Shown here: one piece after another, positions 55,795 through 64,000 of the stretch | How the letters are laid out: each line of letters starts with the position of its first letter | Position numbering within the stretch: position 1 is the stretch's first letter | Assembly: GCA_012931725.1 (NCBI GenBank) | Contig: CM022944.1 | Span: forward strand, 64,763,082 to 64,827,081 | Source: Litsea cubeba | Lineage: Eukaryota > Streptophyta > Magnoliopsida > Laurales > Lauraceae | Direction of reading: 5' to 3' | DNA: 64,000 nucleotides | Notes under the pieces: generated by a model | The model's database searches: none | The model's input: only the letters and a program-made list of their open reading frames with translations | What the model was told of the DNA's origin: nothing | Program-made: the position numbers and the translations under genes

Positions 55795-58700
55795 GTAACT
55801 TTTTCTTCCGATCTCTTTCCTCTCTACCTTTTTCTCCGACCCCCTCTTTCTTTTATCTTTGATTATTTCTTCTCATTTGTTGCTATCTGAACCGAAACCC
55901 TAAATCCCATTGTCCAGATCTGAATCACCAATCAATCTTACCTCTTCTCCTCCTCCCAATTTTAACTCTCTCATTGTTTCTGAAGGCCACATAATTCAGC
56001 ACTCAAATCTCAGCCTATTTGAAACTTCAGATCGGGGACTACAGATACCATGCATTACCTGTTTCCGATTTGTAACTGCACTGTCGTCATCTCTGATTCA
56101 GAGAATCAATATGTACAGATGGCAGATCCTAGCATTACAACCCTAGGTTTATGCAATTTCATATTTGATTTTCATATCCAATGTGATTTCTGTTGTTCGT
56201 TTCTGTCTGCCTTTGGAAATTTGGGGAGTTTGTGAAGAAAGAGTTGGCGGTTGGTAGCAATTATTGAAAAGAGGAGGATATATACAATATAGACTAAGTG
56301 GTGGGGGAAACGGTAGGAAGGATCTGATCTTTTTTTTTTCAAAGGAAAAGATTATTCTGGAATTGAGTAGGCATTATATTTGATAAAGATCTATAGAAGA
56401 AAATTGTGGAGGTTCAGAAAAATAATGGTAGGATCATAATGGTTAAGATTGCATCAGATATGCACCCCAAGTTGGATTAAATAAAAATGATATTTTGGAC
56501 TTGATCGATTAATTTAGTACAAGATTTACCTATTATGTAGGGAAGAAAGGAGATGGTTCCAACATGGTACATGGAGGATATGGGTCTGGACTGAGCTATC
56601 ATAAGCTTTTCCATCCTCTTTGATCTGATGATGGAAGAACATTTGGTGATGTTTACATGACTGCTCATTTAGTTGTAGAGAACAACTAATCTTCAGAGGA
56701 GAAATTTCTTATCGCACAACAGAGGCTCCTAATTTTTGAATTGCTGTTGAAAGTAGAACAAAACATTTGGAAGAGAGGATATCTGAAAATAAGGTGAGAT
56801 TTTTAAAGGAAAAACCTTAACAACATTGAAAGAAAAAGTTAGAAGGCAACACAATTAGGAGTGGTTGAAGGAAACTTGGATCTGAAATCTAGAAGTCTTA
56901 AGGTTATTATTGATTCTATCCTTATGAATGGTGAGAAATAAGGAGCGGCGAGGACTTGGGAAGGTATAAGCTTGTTGGAAACAACATGGTTTGACTATGA
57001 CTTGGCAGATGCCAAGTCAACTTAACCCCATGACTCCAACTGGGTAAGTCCCATGTTTTTTTGGGTCCAAAGCTCACTTATTGACTTTTGTGCTGGAAGA
57101 TTATTGGGAGGCTCTTATGGACATTTGCAATGACTATGGAACATTGAAACCTCATTTCTTGAAAATCCAAGCATCTGAAGGCTGGAGGTTGATGAAGATA
57201 TCAGAACATCAGATTGGAAAGCATACCAAAGAAAGAAGAAGAGGGCTCTTGACCACCCATCTTTGTGGTTGGATGGCATTTACTTAGGCCCAGTTCTCAG
57301 TTCAAGGATTTAGAGGAGATTGGATCGTGATTTCAGAGAGGATCCACCATAGAACATGTTTTCAGAGGAGATCAACCATTGGATCGTCAGAGGAGATCCA
57401 TTGTTGGATCATGCTTCCATCATTGAATAACCCCAGTATTAATTTTAGATTCCACAATGGGATGATTAGAGTTAGAAGACCCTATATGCATAGCACCGTA
57501 GATTGCTTTTAGTGGCTAAGGGGTTACTTTTTCTTTTATAAAGAATTCTCATGCCTCCCTGGCTTCTTAGACCTAAATAATGTAAATAACATATGCTTTT
57601 GAAATCTTCCCTGCAAAGGATTTAGTGCAAAGCCACTTGGTGCGAATCCAAGGTATGTTCTTATTAACTTCAGTTCTTAGTATCAGTGATTTCTTATTTT
57701 CCAAGCCATAGGCATCAAGGAGCCATAGCCATCAAAAAGTCATAACCATTTCGAAGCCATATCTTTCACATCCGCCCTCAAACTTCTCGTCTCCCTTTCC
57801 CACAGGCCATAGCACCCAAACCATAAACCAAGCCAAACAACCCACAAGCTTTCCCAAATATCCAAACCGATTGATCGACCAAGTACCAACCCAAAGTCCA
57901 TTCCCCAATGGCCGATCAAGCCTAAACCTTATTCCTATTCAGCTGACTACCTACAAACCCAAAACCTACCAGTCGGTCATCTATCTTCCATCAATCCACG
58001 TGGCTGCCTACCATAAGACCAAACCACAATAGCCGAACATGTCTACACCCAAAATCTTGTCAGCCATCCTTCCATCTAACAAAACCCCACCAGCCGAACT
58101 ACCTACTCCCTCTTTTATATCAATAGAACCTTCCAAACCTCCATTCCCCATTGCCGCCCCACCCATTAACCCATTTAATGTCAGTTGAGCACCCCTATAC
58201 CAAAACCCCTTCAACAGAATGTCAATGGGCCTGAAACCCCAATGCCAAGACTCTCCTTTTCTTCAAACCCACTGACAGAAGCCATAGACCCTTATGCCTA
58301 TCAGCTGAACCTCATACACTTTATTTTCAAATTCGCCGAATCTATCTTGGACACATCTTTAGGTACCTTGAACTTTCTACGTTGTTTATATCAATTCTTT
58401 CTTTCTTTACTCCAATTTTGAGCATAGCCTATTCTTGAAATCCTCAAGGGAAATGATGTAGGCCCTAGGGTTAGCCGTGGATGCCGAGGCACGTGTCTGC
58501 AGACACTTCAAACATGTCTCCGCAGGCGCAAAGACTTCAACATGGGGATACACCTCTCCGAGGGAAGAAAACCCACGACAATTTTATTCCAATAACCAAG
58601 TCTGAGACTTTCATCTCTACAATGTAATATAAATAGAAAACATGGCTTAGGGCCTAAGAATCATAATCACACTAGGAAAGTAACAAAATAGAAATGATTA

Positions 58701-58986
58701 GGGCCTAAGATTCCTAATCATACTAGGAAAGCAACAAAATAGAAACTATGAAAATTCTGGAAACAATAATGTTTTTTAAAAATCTGCGTGGTCCCACGCG
58801 CGTGATGATCATCCGTACTGCATTAGTCCCCCCAAGTTGAAAGAAGAGTTAGACCTCAAACTCGGGTCTTCTTCATGTTGTATCCGTAGACATGGTGTAC
58901 ATGAAACTTTTCTATTATGGCACTTGCTCTTCATCTCTTCTTCGATGGATCCAGCTTCTTTGGATGTAATGTGACTTGCTTCCCAC
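55795..58986. other. non-coding stretch, probable long intron (first part)
   Basis: No ORF with a recognisable product. 57330-57410 has a short imperfect repeat around agaggagatcca. 57700-58330 is C-rich with loose copies of agccatagccat. 58655-58745 has two copies of a ~55 bp unit with cactaggaaagtaacaaaat. Nothing else is supported. Confidence 0.5.
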
Positions 58987-59195
58987 CAGGGGGCGGACTC
59001 ACGTATTAGCTAGTGGTTGCACCCGCCCCACTCAAATCTGGAAAAAACCCATAAAGGGGCTATAAGCCGTCTGGCCCATGCACCCATTGCTCAAAACACT
59101 TCGCCCCAACTCCAAACTCGAAATTGTTCTTCTCCCGCTCTTAGAAATTCCACTCTAAAAAATACCTCTTCCTCCCATCCCTTCGGCTCCATCGG

Positions 59196-59238
<43 letters not shown>

Positions 59239-60015
59239 CCCGGCAGTACCCACAGGTGTTCCTCTCTCTTTGTGCATCACGCACGGTCTTTCTCACCTCT
59301 CGATTTAACTCACGCACACAACCGTCTTCCCTTTCCCTAAATCCCTAAACGAACTCTAAATCCCTATCTTTGTTTCTAATTCTTAATACCTAACTCACTC
59401 TTTTCCCCTTTACTTAAATCCCAATCCTAATCCCTCAATACCTATATCCCAATCTCCTTTTCTCTGTAGAAGTTATTATTATTATTATTATTAATATTAT
59501 TTTGTAAATCTTAATTGATATTCAAAACAAGAACCATATTAAAAATCTGATCTCTCTAATCAAAGCAATTCAAAATAACTTTTTTCCTTTCTAATACAAA
59601 TCTCCACATCACCTTATTGTTAAAGATTTTTTCCAAGTTTTTTTTTTTTGACTGAATCATGTAACTAAAAATGATGGTAATATTATATTTGCTGAATGTG
59701 GACATGATTTCATGTTGGGATGTATATCTTTTAACTTCCATTGCATCCTTTTTGTTTTCTGATCTTGCCATTAAAATTTATGTTGAACATAGCTAAATTG
59801 CTTCATTGTTGTCTTGACGAATGATCCCTTGTTCGTTTTTTTTTGTTGTTGCCGTCGTTGGTATGTTGGTGCTTTTATTGTACTTTTTATTGACTGCATA
59901 GAAAAGGTTATTATTGTTTCCATTATTATTGTAGATTGAAAATTAGGGAAATTCGAGACATTTTCAATTGTCTATCATCCGCCCCACTTGAATGAAAATC
60001 CTGGGCCCGCCACTA
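58987..60015. mobile_element. possible non-autonomous hAT-like element (weak)
   Basis: The left end reads cagggggcggactcacg and the right end, reversed, tagtggcgggcccaggat, a pattern like the CAGNGGCGG ends of hAT transposons. Both ends also have a nearby ccgccccact segment in inverted positions. I find no 8 bp target duplication, and the interior has no transposase. A CT repeat lies inside. Confidence 0.3.
59200..59234. repeat. (CT)n microsatellite
   Basis: About 17 CT units in a row. Confidence 0.95.
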
Positions 60016-60109
60016 CTTTACATCGTGAACAAAGGTGTATGTATTGTCACACATTCCATGAGTTCCATTTTTGTCATACATCCATGGTGACCCAATAAGA
60101 TACCATTGT

Positions 60110-61388
60110 TATCCATTAATAGCACATCCCATCAAACTGTATCTTTATAATCTTGACCTATGGCAAAAGTAACTTGCCATGTATGTCGCACTTTCACTTC
60201 ATCACCTGTCATTAGCCATTTGACAAAGTAGGGGTGTCTATGCTTATAAACCTTCAACTTCAAGTGGTCAACATGAGTTTGAGAGATGATGTTTTCACGA
60301 CTTCCGTCGTTTAGCACTACTTTGCAAGTTTACCCATATATTGTACCTGTTTAATGCAAAATATTTTTCTGTAACCATTTCTTCTCAACAATGGGTGTAG
60401 TCTATTAGAGGACCATGAGAGCTGCACCATCTTTTCAACTCACTTCCTCTATTTCTTTGTCTTTAGGATCATCTTGTGTGTCTTGTTCATCGTGTGCACC
60501 TTCCATTAAGTTCATTCGTTTTGGATATTCAAATGAACGATGCTCCTTTTGTTTGCAATGGGAACATCTGATCCTATTCTAATCTTCAGGCTTGGAGAAA
60601 AGTTTTTCCAAGGAACTACCACTTGTACCAAAATTCGCTTTGACTTTTGTGCAGCCCATTTAGACACAGTGAATTTTCGGGTTTGATAATTTGCGATGTC
60701 CCCAGCCTTGATGGCATGTTGGATGGTCTCATCAACATTATCGAAATTCTTGAATGCAAGGATATGTTGTATGTCAATTCTCAACCCATGAAAATATCCG
60801 TCAACCAACACATCATCAGCATCATTTAAGCCACAATGAGCTTGCGTTGTCGTAAACTCTTTAGAATACTCTACAACCGTCCTGGATCCTTATTTTAAGT
60901 CTTGAAAGATTGATCTATGTAATTGACTTGGAGGAACTTTTGTTTCAAAAGGTTCTTTCATTTCAATCCATGTCTTCAACAAGATCTATGTCCTTTTTGT
61001 TTTGCAACTCGGCCCACCATATTGCAGCATAATTGCAAAATAAAGTTGCTATCGGGGTGACTTTATGGCCCTCCGTCATTGGCTTGCATGCGAAAATATT
61101 TTCCACACACACTATCCAATCTATAAATTCATTTGGCTTCAATTTTCCATCATATTCGGGAATCACAAGTTTATTCCAAATATTTCCTCCATCATCTCAG
61201 TGATTACCCCCACACTGATTATTTTCCAAATTTGTTATTCTAGTATTTATCCTTACAAAAGTTTCTTGGAGTTGAACAATTGTTGTGGATAATTGAGCAA
61301 CAATGTTAGATAATTCCGCAATAGTTCCATTCAATTTCTCCATGAACGTGGATGAAGACTCCACTTCTGCCCTCTTCCTCTGTGCCAT
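60110..61388 (-). pseudogene. gag and start of protease of a Ty3/gypsy element, decayed
   Basis: From an ATG at 61388, a short helical N-terminus is followed by the gag fold (EFIDWIVCVENIFACKPMTEGHKV, then AIWWAELQ, 61166-60963). A zinc knuckle is read near 60570-60530 as CSHCKQKEHRSFEYP, with Y in place of the last cysteine. A protease-like segment (DGSRENIISQTHVDHLKL) is at 60317-60132. The frame shifts several times. No RT follows to the left and no LTR of the same orientation was found, so it is a fragment. Confidence 0.7.
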
Positions 61389-61799
61389 TTTTTAAAAATG
61401 CAATTAGAAATTTTTTTTAACTGACCTGATAGGTAGATCTCGTTACTGGGAGCACGTTGAAGAAAACAGATATGAAATCTGACTTCAGATGGCTCCGCAA
61501 TTTTAAAAACAAATATTGACCTTTTGATTTGGTCAAATTGCACTATGATTGATCAAACCCTATTGACTACGCCGGCATTGCATGCACGATGCCCCCGTGC
61601 TTCTCCCCAATGCTTCAAAGCAGGTAATCCTCAATCCGGGTCAGATATGACCCGCTATGGACCTGAACCTGAGCCGGATTCACTTATGCCCAAAGATGGT
61701 TTGTGTGGCACGTATGAAGGGGCTGGACAACCCTTTCTCTTGATGTTCGTGCCTAATGAAGAGTAAAAGGGTATGAAACCCCCTTGCGATGGTTACCGT

Positions 61800-62290
61800 T
61801 TGTTGAGCAGGAGCTTGCAGAAGTGGTTGAGGAGCCGCAGGACGTAGGCGAGTGGTGTGCTGATGATGTCATTTAGACATCGTGACTTGCACCTAAGTTG
61901 GCGATAACATTTTGGGGAGTGTTATTTGATGTATTATGGGATTTTCGTTGGGCTGTTCTTTATTGGCATTTAATTTGGGAATATGGTAATCAAAACTTTA
62001 CTTTTGTGTAAATATTGAATTTAATGTCATGGGAATGCCACTTTTATAATTCTGCCTTACTCTGATATTTTGTCTTTTAATGTTATGGTGATGTTTATTT
62101 ATGTAATGATTTGCTACAAGCTTCCGCTAAATTAAATTATTATGTATTAAGAGGTTTTGTGGAATCCTCATTGTGGAAACCTGCGAGAAATCATGCGCAC
62201 GGGTGAAATTTACTGCTACTCCCCCGTGTGTACTGCCACGATCCCGGATTTCGGACCTACTTTTTATTACTCCGGTCCGGGGTTGCCACA
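61800..62290 (+). repeat. LTR 3'-end fragment of the D2 type
   Basis: From about gaggagccgcaggacg (61830) to the end ggtccggggttgccaca, the order and many bases match 21770-22298 of D2: gctgatgatgtcatttagac, then caagcttccgc, then the cggatcc/ccggtccgggg end. The remainder of the LTR is missing on the left. 61389-61799 before it has no recognisable gene. Confidence 0.7.
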
Positions 62291-62686
62291 TGTGGCAGAA
62301 AGTAAGGACCTTCTTCATCCAATTGGGTAGCAAATGGAAAATTGGCAATGGCAAGGAGATCAGTCTATGGCATGATCTCTGGTGGGAAGACGGGTCAATT
62401 TCAGCTAGATTCCCTCTGTACCACTTCCCCCTAGTTCAAAGGCTCTCTACAATCCTTCATGATGGTAGCTGGTCCATCTCCTCCCATCTCCCATTTGAAA
62501 TCAAAGCAATTCTTCTACAAGCATCGCTGCTCGTTTCCTCAAGACCAGGTAGCAACGATGTGCTCTATTGGAATCTCATTAGATCTCTAGCTAATATCAT
62601 TTCCTGGGGACCTCTTATCTAGAAGTCAATCTCCATTCCAAGAATTGCGTGTTTTGGATGGCGTTTGATGCACGGCCATCCCTAGG
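62291..62686 (+). pseudogene. LINE remnant, 3' end of the reverse-transcriptase ORF
   Basis: The translation has the pattern seen after RT in plant L1-type LINEs: GSKWKIGNGKEISLWHDLWW, then ISARFPLYHFPL, then the zf-RVT start (YWNLIRS, then ACFGWRLMHG). A TAG near 62621 and later stops end it. It would belong to a non-LTR retrotransposon; no endonuclease part or poly-A tail is visible nearby. Confidence 0.75.
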
Positions 62687-63177
62687 CAGTGGATGGATAT
62701 AGTAAGGGTGACATTACTTCACCCAGATTGGGTAAGAGTTTCTTGCTTTTTGTAAGGCTTTTGTTATCTCGGATTCTTGAATCTAGAGTTTGGATCTTTG
62801 GGGAATAAGCTCTTAGGGATTAATCATGTAGTTATTCCACTCATCTTGGTGGTTCTGTATCAATTCCTCTGCCATTGTCATCTTTTGTTTCTAACATTCG
62901 GCTCCTCACTACATAGAAGGCCTAATTGCCATCTTATAAATGCCCTTGAATCTTGATGGTCACAAATACAACATGGCAAAACCATGATCTAAGTTGGTTA
63001 TCAAAATTTACTTCCCTGATGATAGATAGGTAGCAAATTAATATCCGTTAAGAAAATTGAGAAAGAATAAATTAGTGAGATAATGCTATGATGTGTGACA
63101 GTAGTGCCTACGCTTTGGTGCCACTTTGATAGTGTTGGGACCTCATTTTTAACAACAGTTATGGATACTTGGTTTGT
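62687..63177. other. non-coding stretch before the golgin-like exon
   Basis: I see no gene, repeat or clear transposon end here. Confidence 0.5.
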
Positions 63178-63199
63178 TCCTCTCTCTCTCTCTCACATA

Positions 63200-63242
<43 letters not shown>
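63178..63242. repeat. (CT)n microsatellite upstream of the coding exon
   Basis: About 30 CT units with one interruption (acatac), followed by a pyrimidine-rich tract and possible splice acceptors at 63344-63346 and 63371-63373. Confidence 0.95.
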
Positions 63243-63244
<2 letters not shown>

Positions 63245-63468
63245 CCTCTCTTCCCCCATTCTCTTTCCTTCTTTCCTCCACCACAAGCAATTTCCCTATT
63301 TCCCTATTTACTCCATCTTATCTTTTGTATATAAATTTGCATGCAGGCCTAAACTACACCAGTAATTTTGCAGATCTCGGATGAGTTTAGAGCTTCTTTC
63401 TACAGTATTTAGGATTGAGGTCAACATCTTCGAGTGAAAAGCAACATATTAGTGAGTAGATTGATCAA

Positions 63469-63681
63469 ATGATGTGGAATACGATTGCCACCTTTAAAGA
63501 AAACCTCTCTCAGATTGCTCTTGATGTCCAAGACGCTGTTGAAGAGCTTGAGGTCTACGGGCCTGTCCCAAAAGATGATGCGTCTATCTCGAATCACTTA
63601 ATTTCTCACCGTTTTGCTCAGTCTAAGTCCCCTTCGCCACCTGCCACTCCTAATGGTATTGATTCTGGTTACAAGGCAGAG
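63469..63681 (+). CDS. first coding exon of a golgin candidate 3/4-like gene
   Basis: Two adjacent ATGs (63469 and 63472) open 71 codons that end exactly at a codon boundary before a donor, gcagag|gtattt. The peptide (WNTIATFKENLSQIALDVQD near the start; SPPATPNGIDSGYKAE at the end) resembles the N-termini of plant golgin candidates 3 and 4, Golgi coiled-coil tethers whose C-terminal GRAB-type domain binds an ARF-type GTPase. The arrangement W-x-x-I-A-x-x-K-E-N-L, acidic stretch, serine-rich stretch and NGIDS before a splice site is what I recognise. The remaining exons, with the coiled coils, lie beyond the window. The leader upstream probably begins at a splice acceptor at 63347 or 63374. 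This is the only ordinary host gene in the window. Confidence 0.72.
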
Positions 63682-64000
63682 GTATTTTTTATCCACCACA
63701 TTCGCTAATAATTTGCTTGTCTTATTCATCATAAGTATATGATTTTGGCATCTAATTTGTGAATGTGCTTATGGAAACCATATTCATGTGGGGAATCGTG
63801 GTGTACTGGACAAGGTAAATTTTTTTGTTAATAAATCACCAAAAACTTGTGGTGTTTGTCATCCTAAGAATCAAGTGCATGTCCTTTTAATAATGTTTTG
63901 TGACGGATTGTCTTTCTGTAGCAGTTGTAGTGACACTAGTGGTGCTTGTTTATGAGTTAACATTACCTGGCAAAACATTTGGTGGAAGACGTGAGGAACA
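63682..64000 (+). other. intron after the first coding exon of the golgin-like gene
   Basis: It starts with GT at 63682 and runs past the end of the window. It is A/T-rich with no second exon visible. Confidence 0.55.

Noticed and set aside
55457..55798. 113-codon ORF as a gene
   Set aside because: Serine and threonine runs come from triplet repeats in a leader-like sequence; no domain, and it ends at a splice donor.
57081..58421. Several 60-80 codon ORFs between 56 and 58.5 kb
   Set aside because: No recognisable product, no splice pattern linking them, composition like the surrounding non-coding DNA.

Overview
This is nuclear DNA of a flowering plant. It is dominated by nested Ty3/gypsy LTR retrotransposons and ends at the 5' part of one ordinary plant gene. 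There are no bacterial-type operons, no CRISPR array and no RNA gene that I can support. The species cannot be named from the sequence. The transposon lineages (Tat with an antisense plant-mobile-domain gene, Tekay-type chromovirus, LINE) and a golgin-like exon with GT-AG introns place it in the angiosperms.

Layout. 1-15072: 3' part of a decayed Tat-lineage element 'A' on the + strand (RNase H and integrase remnants, tandem-repeat spacer, antisense plant-mobile-domain gene on the - strand, polypurine tract, 3' LTR). A 3.4 kb solo LTR 'D1' (9807-13199, target duplication agtga) sits inside that LTR. 15073-25508: a Tekay-type chromovirus 'C' on the - strand, from a 3' LTR remnant through integrase/chromodomain, RNase H, RT, protease and gag to a Met-tRNA primer site and part of the 5' LTR. 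Its RT is split by a second, related solo LTR 'D2' (19180-22298, target duplication cgtac). 25509-30031: non-coding, LTR-like DNA with many imperfect palindromes and a ~230 bp tandem repeat; its identity is unresolved. 30032-53502: a nearly complete 23.5 kb Tat-lineage element 'B' on the - strand with two 2.55-2.59 kb LTRs, primer site, leader repeats, gag, an acidic ORF, protease-G-patch-RT-RNaseH-archaeal-type RNaseH, integrase, repeat spacer and the antisense (+ strand) plant-mobile-domain gene with its own TATA box and five exons. 53503-64000: low-copy DNA leading to the first coding exon (63469-63681) of a golgin candidate 3/4-like gene. Its long upstream segment holds fragments of a DNA transposon, gag, LTR and LINE.

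How the parts relate. A and B are two copies of one family in opposite orientation, so comparing them shows which ORF breaks are private to each copy. B is the younger copy: its LTRs differ by roughly 1-2% by eye, and gag, the acidic ORF and pol lie in one reading frame interrupted by only two stop codons, followed by a one-base shift before integrase. The antisense gene is broken in both copies, at different codons, mostly by C-to-T type changes. C is dead at three active sites as well as by the D2 insertion. D1, D2, C and a fragment at 61.8-62.3 kb share LTR architecture, including a cluster of short palindromes about 1.2-1.6 kb from the LTR start in three of them.

The points most worth following up are the antisense multi-exon gene in a retrotransposon, the G-patch and second RNase H in its polyprotein, the one-frame gag/acidic ORF/pol arrangement, the shared motif between LTR and internal spacer, the palindrome clusters in unrelated LTR families, and the absence of a target duplication around B.
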